A DNA stretch of 64,000 bases from JAOPZW01 sp963807305 (lineage in GTDB: Bacteria > Actinomycetota > Thermoleophilia > Solirubrobacterales > Solirubrobacteraceae): positions 62,001-126,000 of the forward strand of contig CAWEBN010000014.1 of NCBI GenBank assembly GCA_963807305.1, written 5' to 3'. Positions 32,744-44,297 of the stretch are shown one piece after another. How positions within the stretch are numbered: the stretch's first letter is position 1; each line of letters opens with the position of its first letter. The notes under the pieces are model-generated. The model searched no databases, was not told the DNA's origin, and worked only from the letters and a program-made list of their open reading frames with translations. A program made the translations under genes and the position numbers.

Positions 32744-32989
32744 ATGCAGGTCCGCGTGCGCCTCGGTGCCGGTCTCTCACGGCTGGCCGTCGCGCCCGTC
32801 GTGGGACTCGAGCTCGACGACGGCGCGACCGTTGCCGACGCTCTTGCGCGCTTGGCCGCGGACCAGCCCGTGCTGGCCGCCCACCTGCCCGCCGCCCTGC
32901 CCGTCGTCGCCGGCGTCCACGCCGGGCGCGACCGCCCGCTGCTTGCGGGTGAGGAGCTCGCGCTCGTCACGCCGGTGTCCGGGGGATAG
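32744..32989 (+). CDS. MoaD/ThiS-family ubiquitin-like sulfur carrier
   Basis: An 81-residue beta-grasp protein ending in VSGG, the C-terminal Gly-Gly that is adenylated and thiocarboxylated in MoaD and ThiS. ELALVTPVSGG is the usual final strand. It could donate sulfur for molybdopterin (moaC and mogA are in this window) or for another pathway. No MoaE is adjacent, so the partner is unknown. Confidence 0.8.
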   Translation: MQVRVRLGAGLSRLAVAPVVGLELDDGATVADALARLAADQPVLAAHLPAALPVVAGVHAGRDRPLLAGEELALVTPVSGG

Positions 32990-33011
32990 CCGCAATCGAA
33001 GGAGTCCTCGC

Positions 33012-34346
33012 ATGGCCGCCACCCAGACGCCCCCGACCACGACCCAGGCCCACCGCACGGTCTTCGTCGAGACCTTCACCGACGGCCTGCTGGGCCCCGA
33101 CGTCCCAATGGCGGGGCCGGTGGCCGACGGCGGCCACATCGTCGTCAACACGACCCCGGGCTGCTGGGGCCCGATGATCACCCCGTCGATCCGCGGCGGC
33201 CACGAGGTGTCGACGCCGGTGGCGGTCGCCGGAGCCGAGGTCGGCGACGCGATCGCCATCCGCATCCGCGACATCGAGGTGACCTCGATGGCGACGAGCT
33301 CGGGCAACGATCTGCCGATGGAGGGCCGCTTCAACGGCGACCCGTACTGCGCCCCCGTCTGCCCGGGCTGCGGGACCGAGTGGCCACAGACGCGGGTGGA
33401 GGGCATCGGGCCCGAGAGCGTGCGCTGCGCCGACTGCGGCGCCGACGCGGCGCCCTTCACCTTCACCCATGGCTACACGATCGCCTTCGACGAGGCGCGA
33501 AGCCTGGGCGTCACCGTCGGGCGCGAGGAGGCCGAGCGCTTCGCCGGCGACGCGGCACGCTTCGCGGCGCTGCCCGACGGCTCGGCACAGAACCCGATCC
33601 TCGGCTTCGCCCCCCACGACCTCGTCGCGCTCGCGACGCGCCTGCGGCCGTTCATGGGCCAGCTCGGTACCTCACCGTCGGCGACGATCCCCGACTCGCA
33701 CAACGCGGGCGACTTCGGCGCCTTCCTCATCGGCGCGCCGCACCGCTTCGCGATGACCGCCGAGGAGGTCCAGCGCCACAAGACCGACGGCCACATGGAC
33801 ATCGACGCGGTGCGAGCGGGCGCGATCCTCGTGTGTCCCGTGAAGGTGGCGGGTGGCGGCGTCTACATGGGCGACATGCACGCGCTGCAGGGCGACGGCG
33901 AGATCGCCGGGCACACGTGCGACGTCGCCGGTACCGTGACCCTGGAGGTCGAGGTGATCAAGGGGCTGGGCATCGATGGGCCCGTCCTCTTCCCGGTCGC
34001 GCAGGACCTGCCCTTCCTGGCGCGGCCGCTGAGCGCCGCCGAGCGCGTGCGGGCGGCCGAGCTGGCGCGCGCCCACGGCGTCGGAGAGCTCGAGGACGAC
34101 GTGCCGATCTCCGTCGTCGGGAGCGGCCCTGACCTCAACACCGCCACCGACAACGGCCTGGCGCGCGCCGCTGAGCTGCTGGACATGACCGTGCCCGAGG
34201 TGCGCAACCGGGCGACGATCGCCGGCGCGATCGAGATCGGGCGCCACCCCGGCGTCGTGCAGGTGACCTTCCGCGCGCCGGCTGGGCGGCTCGAGGCACG
34301 CGGGCTGCTGGGCTACGCGCGCGAGCAATACCCCGCACGCCAGTGA
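33012..34346 (+). CDS. Acetamidase/formamidase family protein
   Basis: The 444-residue protein has FmdA/AmdA features: N-terminal GPVADGGHIVV, TIPDSHNAGDFG, GGGVYMGDMHALQGDGE (catalytic Glu region) and AGHTCDV. Members hydrolyse formamide or short amides to ammonia. A two-CxxC insert (CPGCG at about residue 118 and CADCG about 25 residues later) forms a probable zinc ribbon. AAGGAG lies 8-13 bases before ATG 33012. Confidence 0.86.
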   Translation: MAATQTPPTTTQAHRTVFVETFTDGLLGPDVPMAGPVADGGHIVVNTTPGCWGPMITPSIRGGHEVSTPVAVAGAEVGDAIAIRIRDIEVTSMATSSGNDLPMEGRFNGDPYCAPVCPGCGTEWPQTRVEGIGPESVRCADCGADAAPFTFTHGYTIAFDEARSLGVTVGREEAERFAGDAARFAALPDGSAQNPILGFAPHDLVALATRLRPFMGQLGTSPSATIPDSHNAGDFGAFLIGAPHRFAMTAEEVQRHKTDGHMDIDAVRAGAILVCPVKVAGGGVYMGDMHALQGDGEIAGHTCDVAGTVTLEVEVIKGLGIDGPVLFPVAQDLPFLARPLSAAERVRAAELARAHGVGELEDDVPISVVGSGPDLNTATDNGLARAAELLDMTVPEVRNRATIAGAIEIGRHPGVVQVTFRAPAGRLEARGLLGYAREQYPARQ

Positions 34347-34363
34347 GCGCCCCCTTCCCCTTC

Positions 34364-34395
34364 CCGGCCGCGCGCGCTGGTGCAGGCGCGGCCGG
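34364..34395. terminator. Hairpin between formamidase gene and galT
   Basis: CCGGCCGCGC and GCGCGGCCGG pair perfectly over 10 bases with a 12-base loop, 17 bases after the formamidase stop; TTCAGAG follows without a T-run. A terminator lacking the usual U-tract is the best guess. Confidence 0.55.
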
Positions 34396-34469
34396 TTCAG
34401 AGCACCGCGGCCCGAGGACGCCCGCCGCGCATCGGACTCCCCGGCCGAGGGCCGGACGATCTCCTGATC

Positions 34470-34475
34470 TACCCT
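34470..34475 (+). promoter_or_regulatory. -10 box TACCCT for galT
   Basis: TACCCT ends 9 bases before ATG 34485. Confidence 0.5.
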
Positions 34476-34484
34476 GCGGGGGCC

Positions 34485-35471
34485 ATGCCCGAGGTCCGCA
34501 TCGATCCGCTCTCCGGCTTTCGGACGATCGTCGCCTCCGACCGCGCCTCGCGGCCGGGCGGCGGGCTGTCGGCCACCGCGCCCGATCCGATCGATCCCGA
34601 GAAGGACCCGTTCCTCGAGGGCCACGAGGACCAGACGCCTCCGGAGACCTATGCGCTGCGCGACAACGGCGCCGCGCCGGACACGCCGGGTTGGCGCGTG
34701 CGGGTCGTTCCCAACCTCTACCCGGCGCTCGATCCCGCCAGCGCCTCGCCGGAGCCCTTCGCCAAGCCCGACCTCTTCGCCGTGGCTCCGGCGCGCGGGG
34801 CGCACGAGGTCGTCGTCAACGCGCCCGACCCGGTCAACTCGCTGGCCGACCTCGAGGTCGGGCAGGTCGTCGACGCGCTCGACGTGTGGCGCCGGCGGAT
34901 GCGCACGCACTCCGACAACGGCGCGGCCTACGTGCACGTCATCGTCAACGAGCGCCGCGAGGCCGGCGCGTCGCTGCCCCACACGCACGCGCAGATCTAC
35001 GCGCTGGACTTCGTCCCCGCCATCGTGGCCCGCGAGCGCGAGCGCTTCGGCGCCTACGCGCAGCGCACGATGGGAGGCAATCTCCTGCAGGACCTCGTCC
35101 AGGAGGAGGTCAAGCTGCGCGACCGCATCGTGGCCATCGACGACGACGCGGTCCTGATGGCGCCCTACGGCGCGCGGCTGCCCTTCCAGCTCATGCTCGC
35201 TCCGCGGGTGCCTAGGGCCCGCTTCGAGGACGACGGCCCCACCGGCGCCGCGCTGCTGCACGACGGCCTGCGCCGCCTGGGGCGCAAGCTCGGCAACGTC
35301 CCGCCGCTGAACCTGTGGGTGCGCACCGCGCCCCGCGGCGCCGACCACTTCTGCTGGCGTATCGACGTCGTGCCGCGCCTGACGCACATGGCCGGCCTCG
35401 AGCTCGGCACCGGCGTGCACCTCAACATCGTCGCGCCCGAGCAGGCGGCGGCCGAGCTGCGCGAGGTCTAG
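34485..35471 (+). CDS. galT: Galactose-1-phosphate uridylyltransferase family
   Basis: The 328-residue protein belongs to the HIT-fold GalT family: N-terminal RIDPLSGFRTIVASDRASRP, VRVVPNLYPAL, HEVVVNAP, and the catalytic H-x-H-x-Q in LPHTHAQIYA. It should transfer UMP between UDP-sugar and a sugar 1-phosphate. GalE and GalK are absent nearby, so the exact nucleotidyl substrate is inferred. Confidence 0.85.
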   Translation: MPEVRIDPLSGFRTIVASDRASRPGGGLSATAPDPIDPEKDPFLEGHEDQTPPETYALRDNGAAPDTPGWRVRVVPNLYPALDPASASPEPFAKPDLFAVAPARGAHEVVVNAPDPVNSLADLEVGQVVDALDVWRRRMRTHSDNGAAYVHVIVNERREAGASLPHTHAQIYALDFVPAIVARERERFGAYAQRTMGGNLLQDLVQEEVKLRDRIVAIDDDAVLMAPYGARLPFQLMLAPRVPRARFEDDGPTGAALLHDGLRRLGRKLGNVPPLNLWVRTAPRGADHFCWRIDVVPRLTHMAGLELGTGVHLNIVAPEQAAAELREV

Positions 35472-35563
35472 TGGTGAAGACGATGACCCGCTCGCCCCAC
35501 CTCGGGCGGCCTATTACGGCCTTCGCGCGCGGGCGGTCGACGATCCGCCGTCGGCACCCCTAA

Positions 35564-35986
35564 GTGCGCGCACTCGTGCAGCGCGTGAGCCGCGCGGCGG
35601 TGCGGGTAGACGGCGAAACCGTCGCCTCGATCGGCGCGGGGATGCTCGTGCTGCTGGGCATCGCCCACGACGACGACGAGGCCTTGTGCGACCGGCTGGC
35701 CGACAAGGTCGCCGCGCTGCGGATCTTCGCCGACGACGAAGGCCGCATGAACGAGGCGCTGGGCGACGCCCGCGAGGCGCTCGTGGTCAGCCAGTTCACC
35801 CTGTACGGCGACGCGCGCAGGGGAAACCGCCCCTCCTATGTCGCGGCGGCGCGGCCCGAGCGGGCCGAGCCCCTCTACGAGCGCTTCGCCGATCGCCTCG
35901 GCGCGGCCCGCGGCGTGTTCGGCGCGATGATGGAGGTCGAGCTGGTCAACGACGGCCCGGTGACGCTCTTGGTCGAGCTTTCGTAG
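35564..35986 (+). CDS. dtd: D-aminoacyl-tRNA deacylase
   Basis: A 140-residue DTD with MRALVQRVSRAAV at the start, SQFTLYGDARRGNRPS (SQFTL motif) and the NDGPVT cross-subunit Gly-cisPro motif near the end. It frees tRNAs mischarged with D-amino acids or Gly-tRNA(Ala). GTG 35564 follows a 92-base gap after galT. Confidence 0.95.
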   Translation: MRALVQRVSRAAVRVDGETVASIGAGMLVLLGIAHDDDEALCDRLADKVAALRIFADDEGRMNEALGDAREALVVSQFTLYGDARRGNRPSYVAAARPERAEPLYERFADRLGAARGVFGAMMEVELVNDGPVTLLVELS

Positions 35987-35989
35987 CCT
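35984..35989 (+). promoter_or_regulatory. -10 box TAGCCT for the unknown gene at 35999
   Basis: TAGCCT ends 9 bases before ATG 35999 and overlaps the dtd stop codon. Confidence 0.45.
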
Positions 35990-35998
35990 TCCGCCCCC

Positions 35999-36639
35999 AT
36001 GCCACCCGAAGATCGCTTCGTCCCCCGTTTCGCCGCCGAGCCGCCGCAGGACCTCCTGCCCTATGGCCGCTGGTCGCAGACCCTGACCCAGGAGTTCCTG
36101 GCCGCGTGCCTGCGGATCGACAGCGAGGGCGAGGACCTCGGCGAGGCCGAAGAGGTGACCTGGTACCCGGACCGCACGTGGCACGGGCGCACGTTCGTGC
36201 CCGCGACCGCGCTGACCTCACAGGGCTACGAGCTCTTCGGCTACGTCAGCTACGCGCCGGGGGGCGACGGCGAGGAGCCGACCGACTTCCACACCGTCGC
36301 CGACTTCACGGCGGAGACGGCCGAGGCCAATCCCGACTGGCAGATCGACCTCTGCGACGAGGTCATCGGCACCTGGCGCGGCGAGCAGGGCAAGGCCGCC
36401 GCCATGACGCTCGTGTGGGGCCGCCCGCTCGTCGACGGCGGCGCGGTGGTGACCGGCGAGCTGGCCGACCTCGCGGTCGACCAGTGCCCCCTGCTGGAGG
36501 GCCGCTTCACGCTCATCGCGCCTGACGACTACCGCGGCGACACGCTCGACGTGAAGGTCTTCGACCGCCGCGGCACCGAGCTCGCACACGAGTCGCTGTA
36601 CACCGACGACGGCGACGAGACGACGAGGACGAAGGCTAG
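35999..36639 (+). CDS. Conserved hypothetical protein with a probable frame shift near its end
   Basis: About 213 residues of plausible soluble beta-rich protein (VTWYPDRTWHGRTFVPAT, ELFGYVSYAPGG, WRGEQGKAAAMTLVWGRP). No family recognised. In the sequence as given the frame runs on to 36901, but everything after about 36625 is an Arg-rich antisense reading of ybaK. One frame over, the same DNA ends DEDEG-stop at 36637-36639, sharing CTAG with the ybaK stop. A missing base near 36615-36630 is the simplest explanation. Confidence 0.65.
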
Positions 36640-37039
36640 GCGACGCGCTCGACGCGGCCGCCGGTGCGGCGGACCAGCTCGTCGGGCGCGATCGGGAAGA
36701 CCGACGACGGCGTGCCCGCCGCGGCCCACACCGTCGCGTAGGCGAGCAGGTCCTCGTCGACGACCGTCTCGATCGGCCGTACGTGGCCGTAGGGCGGCAC
36801 GCCGCCGATCGCGAAGCCCGTCTGCTCGCGGGCGAAGGCGGCGTCGGCCTTCTCGGCGCCGAAGCGCGCCTCGTCGACGCGATTGGCCCCCGACGCGATG
36901 ATCAGCAGCGGCTCGTCGCCGACGCGGAAGACGAGCGACTTGCAGATCGCCCCCACCTCGCAGCCGATCGCGGCCGCCGCGTCGGCGGCCGTGCGCGTGC
37001 CCGCCGGGAACTCCTGCGCGTTCTCGAAGCGCGCGGCGC

Positions 37040-37043
<4 letters not shown>
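36636..37043 (-). CDS. YbaK/ProX-type aminoacyl-tRNA deacylase
   Basis: A 135-residue editing domain: IGCEVGAICKSLVFRV holds the catalytic Lys (CKSLVF), GANRVDEAR and GGVPPYGH are family motifs. It hydrolyses Cys-tRNA(Pro) or Ala-tRNA(Pro). GTG 37043 overlaps the oppF stop (GTGA), so it is read with the transporter operon. Confidence 0.9.
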
Positions 37044-39246
<2,203 letters not shown>

Positions 39247-39247
39247 G

Positions 39248-40219
39248 CTAGTACCTCACGCGCGGGTCGAGGAACGCGTAGAGCGATGTCCACGATCAGG
39301 TTCAGGAAGATGATGAAGAAGGCGCCCATGAGGACCGTGCCCTGCACGGTCGGCAGGTCGGTCTTCTGGATGGCGTCGTAGGCCAGGCGTCCGATGCCAG
39401 GGATGTTGAAGACGGTCTCGGTGAGGATCGCGCCGCCCAGCAGGATGCCCAGGTCGAGGCCGAGGATGGTCACGATCGGCGTGATGGCGGAGCGCACGCC
39501 GTGCTTGAAGACGACGACCTGCGCTCCGCAGTCCCTTCGCCGCGCGCCGTCCGGATGTAGTCCTCGGACATGGTCTCGAGCAGGTTGCCGCGCAGGAAAC
39601 GCGCGTAGACCGCGGCGAACGGGCGGCCAGCACGCACCACGGCATGATGAGCGCGGGGATGACCTCGCCGGGGTTGGTGAAGATGTTGCCGGTCTGGGGA
39701 TACGCGCCCTGGCCCTCGAAGAGCGGGAACTTGCCGAGGTCCTTGGAGAAGAGGTACAGCGAGACGAGACCGAGCCAGTAGACCGGGGCCGAGATCGCGA
39801 CGAGCGCGGTGCCCATGGCAGCGCGGTCCATCCAGGTGCCGCGCTTGATGGCGGAGATGATCCCGACGGGGATGCCGACCATCAGCCAAACGATGGCGCC
39901 GCCGGCCGCCAGCGCCGCCGTGGCCGGGCAGCCGGTCGAAGATCTGCGTCTTGACCGAGACGTTGTTCTGGAAGCTGTAGCCGAAGTCGAAGTGGAAGAC
40001 CAGGCGCTGCAGGTACTTGAGGTACTGGATGTACCACGGCCTGTCGAGGCCGAGCGTGTGCCGGATCGAGGCCAGCAGCTCCGGCGTCGGCTGTCGGCCG
40101 GCACGCAGTGCCGCGGGATCGGCCGCCGGCAGCGTGTAGAAGATGATGAAGGTCAGAAGGCTGATCACGAAGAGCAGCACGACCATCCAGAGCAGCCGGC
40201 GAATGATGAAGGGGATCAT
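39248..40219 (-). pseudogene. Peptide ABC transporter permease (DppB/OppB type), frame-disrupted
   Basis: Starting at ATG 40219 with IPFIIRRLLWMVVLL, the normal DppB N-terminus, similarity runs through HTLGLDRPWYIQYLKYL, then jumps frame near 39925, 39624, around 39530 and near 39284. The intact piece at 39497 downward contains GILLGGAILTETVFNIPG (EAA-region neighbour), and one base over the end reads LYAFLDPRVRY-stop at 39248. All parts of a full permease are present. Confidence 0.8.
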
Positions 40220-40319
40220 GGCCTTCGAGCGGGTGAGGCGAGAACCTGGCGCAGCCCCGCCGCGCACGAGGCGCGGCGGGACCGTGCTCCGGATGGGGCT
40301 CTCGTGACCGTCCGTCCTC

Positions 40320-42133
40320 CTACTTCAGCGACGTGTAGCTGAGGTCGTGGCGGCGTCGTACCCGTTGACCATCTGATTGACGTTCTTCGACCGACCGAGG
40401 CCGTCTTGTCCCAGATCCACGGGATCGCCGGCGCCTGCTCGGCGATCATGTGGTTGATCTTGGCCCAGGCCTTGTTGCGGTCGCGCGCCCATCGGGACCA
40501 ACGCCGCCGCCTTCATCGCGGCGTTGATCGCGGGGTCGTTGAGCTGAGGCCAGTTGACGTTGCCCTGCTGCGAGGATGTTCTTGCCGTTGAACGTCGCGT
40601 CCAGCATCGACTGCGGGTCGGCGAAGTCCTTGAACCACCCGACGTTCGGGCCGAGCGCGACCTTCTGACTTCGGCACCCGGCAGAACTTCGTGTACAGGG
40701 TGTCCTGCGGGACGATGCGGAAGTTGAGCTTGAAGCCCAGCTGCTCCATCTGACCCTGGAAGACCTCGGCGGTCTTCTTGCCCGGATCGGCGTTGGTGGC
40801 GATGGTGAGGAGCTTGTCGCTCGCCGGTCCACTTGCCGTTGGCGTCGATCGGCAGGCTCGGGTCCTGCTTCTTGGCGGCCAGCATGTACTTCTTGGCCAC
40901 CGCGGGATCACCGGTCGGGTTGGCCAGGTAGTCGAGGTCGGTGTTCTGCTTCAGGCCGCCGGCCTCGTCGAAGCCGGGGATGCCGGGCGGGATCCAGCCG
41001 TTGGCGATGTCGCCGAGGACCGCGCCGCCGCGCGTCAGACGCAGGGCGTTGCGGTTGGACGACGGCGATGATCGCCTTGCGGATGTTGATGTTGTCGAAC
41101 GGCTTGATCGTCGTGTTCATCGCGATGTAGCGCGTGCCGCCCGACGGGACGAAGATGACCTGGTCCTTCTCGCGCGCCAGCGCCTGCTTGAGCACCTGCG
41201 CCGGCGGCGAGCCGGCGTCGCAGCACACGGTGTGCCGAACCGTTCAGGGCACGGCGCGAGGCGGTCGCCAGGTCGTCGTTGCCTTCCTCGATGTTGATCT
41301 CGTCGAGGTAGGCCGGGCGGTAGTCGGTCGACTTGTCCCAGTTGGGGTTGCGCACGATGTCGATCGACTTGCCGGGCGACGCGCCCGGTCACCTTGCCGG
41401 TCGTCGGGTCGTTCTTGACCATGTACGGGCCCGTGAAGGACTGGTACTGGTCGAACTTCGACGGTGTGCTCGCGTCGAACTTCTTGGCGTACTCCTCCGG
41501 GACCGGCACGGTGATCGGCATCACCAGCGCCTGCGAGACGAGCGGCGCGCTCGCGGTCTTCAGGTGGAAGACGATCGTGGTGTCGTCGGGCGTCTCGATG
41601 CCCGAGATCGGCTTGATGTCGCCGCTGTTGGGCTTGTCCGGAGTGCCGACGATCGAGTTGAAGTAGGTCCCGGCGTAGCCGCTCGGAACCTCCTTGGAAA
41701 AGGCGCGCTCGAAGGCGTACTTGATGTCCTGCGCCTTGACCTCGCGGTTCACCGGCGGTGCGTACTTGACGCCCTTCTTGATGTGGACGGTGATCGTCTT
41801 GTTGTCGGACGAGATCTCCGGCGGTCCCGTGGCGAGGTCCGGCACCGGCTTCACCGAGTCGTCGGGCTTGAACGAGTACAGGGTGCGGTTCGTCGAGTAC
41901 AGGACCATGTAGCCGAACGTGTAGTACGTCTGGCCGGAGTCGAGATAGTCGACGTCGCCTGCGGCGAGATAGGTCAGCACGCCACCGGGCTTGCCCGTGG
42001 CGATCTTGGTCTGGCCGGTGGCGGTCTTGCTGCCACCACCACTGCTGCTGTTGCTACTGCCGCATGCGGCGACGAAAAGCGCGAGCGCCGAGATGACGCT
42101 CGCGAAGAGGGTCCAGCGAACGGACCTCCTCAT
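40320..42133 (-). pseudogene. Peptide ABC transporter substrate-binding lipoprotein (SBP family 5), frame-disrupted
   Basis: AAGGAGGAG lies just before ATG 42133. A signal peptide ends in the lipobox VAAC (about residue 24), followed by a Ser/Gly linker. The first 250 residues are intact (VKPVPDLATGPPEISSD, KKGVKYAPPVNREV, YAFERAF). From about 41385 the frame changes at roughly 41236, 41058, 40824, 40670, 40569, 40487, 40395 and 40351, yet every segment reads as normal SBP5 sequence (AIPWIWDKTA near the end). The natural stop is TAG at 40320-40322. Confidence 0.8.
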
Positions 42134-42189
42134 AGGTGCTCCTCCTTGTTGCGGAACGCTGTGCACTGCTCTCTCCCTGCGGACGCCCC

Positions 42190-43374
42190 TCAGCGCCCCG
42201 TCCGGGGGTTGAGCGCGTCCTGCAGTCCATCGCCGACGAGATTGAAGGCGAGGACGGTGAGCAGGAGCGCGACCCCCGGGAACGTCATGTACCACCAGGC
42301 GGTGTCGAAGATCGAGATGGCGTCCGCGATCATCGCCCCCCAGCTCGCCGTGGGCGGCTGGACCCCGACGCCCAGGAACGAGAGCGCCGCCTCGAACAGG
42401 ATGACGGTGGGGACGAGCAGGGTGGTGTAAACGATGATCGGCGCCACGAGGTTCGGCAGGAGGTGGCGGAAGATGATGCGGCTGTCGGAGGCGCCCAGGG
42501 ACCTGGCGGCCTCGACGAACTCCTTCTCGCGCAGCGAGAGGACCTGGCCGCGGATGATGCGGGCCATGTAGGGCCAACTGGAGAGCGTGATGACGAAGAT
42601 CACGACGGGCAGGCCGGGCTGGATCAGGGTCGCGGTCGACGGGACGACGTACGTGAAGACGAGCGCGGCCAGCAGGAAGACGACCCCGGGCGTGAGCCGC
42701 AGGGCCCAGTCGCTGGCGGATACCGCGTTGAAGCCCGGACGTCCGCGCGCCTGCGCGATGGCCGCCGCGATTACCGGGATCACCATCAGCACCGCCGCGG
42801 CGATGAAGAAGTCGCGCCCCACCGAGTGGGCGGCCAGGCAGCCCTTCAGCGAGCAGGCGGCACCGAGACCGAGGGCCAGCAGCAGCACCGGGAAGGCGAG
42901 CACGACGTCCATCAAACGCGCCAGCGCGGTGTCAACCGCGCCGCGGTAGTAGCCGGAGATCATTCCCAGCGTCACGCCGATCGCGAGGATCAGGCCGGTG
43001 GATATGAACGCCACCTCGAGCGACACGCGCGCGCCGTAGAGCGTGCGGCTGAAGACGTCGCGCCCCAGCGCATCCGTGCCCATGATGTAGCCGTGGCCGG
43101 GCGCGGCCGCCGAGCCGAACGAGTCGAGGGCGTCCGAGTTCTGGTCGTTGGGCGGATGGGCGCCGAGGACCTTGACGATCAGCGGCGCGAAGATCGCGAC
43201 GAAGATGAGCAGGACGATGAAGGCCAGCGCGGTCAGCGCCACCTTGTCCTGGCGCAGCCTGCGCCAGAACAGAGCCAGTGGCGAGCGGGCGGCGATTTCT
43301 CCGGTGGAAGTGGCCGCCTCATCGGTGATCACTCCGCCGGTGTCTTGGAGCAGCTCGGCGGCGCCGGTGCTCAC
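42190..43374 (-). CDS. dppC: Peptide ABC transporter permease (DppC/OppC type) with extra insert
   Basis: The 394-residue protein has the DppC N-terminus (RRLRQDKVALTALAFI), MGTDALGRDVFSRTLYGARVSL and the EAA loop EFVEAARSLGASDSRIIFRHLLPN. It is about 90-100 residues longer than usual: an insert with two more hydrophobic segments (about residues 180-270) splits the core before LIQPGLPVVIF. It is the first and only unbroken gene of the transporter operon (order C-A-B-D-F). GTG 43374 start. Confidence 0.87.
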   Translation of the reverse strand: MSTGAAELLQDTGGVITDEAATSTGEIAARSPLALFWRRLRQDKVALTALAFIVLLIFVAIFAPLIVKVLGAHPPNDQNSDALDSFGSAAAPGHGYIMGTDALGRDVFSRTLYGARVSLEVAFISTGLILAIGVTLGMISGYYRGAVDTALARLMDVVLAFPVLLLALGLGAACSLKGCLAAHSVGRDFFIAAAVLMVIPVIAAAIAQARGRPGFNAVSASDWALRLTPGVVFLLAALVFTYVVPSTATLIQPGLPVVIFVITLSSWPYMARIIRGQVLSLREKEFVEAARSLGASDSRIIFRHLLPNLVAPIIVYTTLLVPTVILFEAALSFLGVGVQPPTASWGAMIADAISIFDTAWWYMTFPGVALLLTVLAFNLVGDGLQDALNPRTGR

Positions 43375-43477
43375 GGCCTACGGCCTTGCGTCATCTGCGT
43401 ACCTCATGATGGGTCCCTCTCCCAAGTGCGGCGCCCGGTCTCCTACCCGCTGGCCGCGACTCTACTCCTGTTGGTGC

Positions 43478-43507
43478 CGAAACAGCCGCACCGGGGCCGC
43501 TGTTTCG
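43478..43507. repeat. Inverted repeat upstream of the peptide transporter operon
   Basis: CGAAACAGC (43478-43486) and GCTGTTTCG (43499-43507) are perfect 9-base arms, 12 bases apart, in the 261-base gap between dppC and tRNA-Arg. It could be an operator for the transporter or a transcription boundary for the two units. Confidence 0.55.
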
Positions 43508-43619
43508 ATTCGCTCCACGATGGCCTTCTCCTCCCATCCCTAGAGGCCGGCCGGGGACTGTATGCGTTCTTGCGTAACGATCGGTTAAAGGAACATGCTT
43601 AGGCAACGGATGGCCGCCG

Positions 43620-43625
43620 TATCCT
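43620..43625 (+). promoter_or_regulatory. -10 box TATCCT for tRNA-Arg
   Basis: TATCCT ends 10 bases before the first base of the mature tRNA, the right spacing for a tRNA promoter. No good -35 is evident. Confidence 0.5.
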
Positions 43626-43635
43626 CTCGGCGCGG

Positions 43636-43709
<74 letters not shown>

Positions 43710-43721
43710 TCCGCGGCCCGC

Positions 43722-44276
43722 TCAGGAGCGGTCGGGGCGGTCGGGATAGACGTCGTCGATGGTGGTCAGCGCCTCGTAGGGCGCGCCGCCTGCGGCCTCG
43801 CGGATGCGCTCGGCGCCGCCGGCGAGGCGGTCGAGCACGGTCACGACGCCGGCGATCTCGTGGCCGGCTTCGCGGACCGCCTCGATGGCCTGCAGGGTCG
43901 AGCCGCCGGTGGTGACGACGTCCTCGACGATGAGGCAGCGGTCGTCGGGATCGAGCAACGGACCCTCGATGCGCCGCTGCAGGCCGTGCTGCTTGGTCTC
44001 CTTGCGGATGAAGAAGGCCTTGACGTCCGCCCCGCCGGCCAGGGCGGCGCACGCGGGGGCGTCGGCGCCCATGCTCAGGCCGCCCACGGCAGTGGCGCCC
44101 CACTCGCTCGCGTGTGCGGCGACGAGCTCTGCCAGCGCGGCGAAGCCGGCGGGCCGCAGGATCGCGCGCTTGGCGTCGACGTAGTACTGCGCGACCTGTC
44201 CGCTGGTGAGGACCACCTCTCCCACCACGACGGCGTGGCTGCGCAACTCGTCGATCAGCCGCTGGCGGGCCTGCAT
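43722..44276 (-). CDS. pyrE: Orotate phosphoribosyltransferase
   Basis: The 184-residue enzyme has SGQVAQYYVDAKRAIL at the start, FFIRKETKQHG with the catalytic Lys loop and the PRPP-binding CLIVEDVVTTGGST. It makes OMP from orotate and PRPP in pyrimidine synthesis. It stands alone, away from other pyr genes. TAGGGT (reverse strand of 44286-44291) ends 9 bases before its ATG. Confidence 0.95.
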   Translation of the reverse strand: MQARQRLIDELRSHAVVVGEVVLTSGQVAQYYVDAKRAILRPAGFAALAELVAAHASEWGATAVGGLSMGADAPACAALAGGADVKAFFIRKETKQHGLQRRIEGPLLDPDDRCLIVEDVVTTGGSTLQAIEAVREAGHEIAGVVTVLDRLAGGAERIREAAGGAPYEALTTIDDVYPDRPDRS

Positions 44277-44284
44277 GCGGCGCG

Positions 44285-44291
44285 TACCCTA
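44285..44291. promoter_or_regulatory. Shared bidirectional -10 element TACCCTA
   Basis: TACCCT (44285-44290) ends 7 bases before GTG 44298 on the forward strand, while its complement TAGGGT (44286-44291) ends 9 bases before pyrE ATG 44276. The two -10 boxes overlap by five bases. Confidence 0.5.
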
Positions 44292-44297
44292 TCGGGC

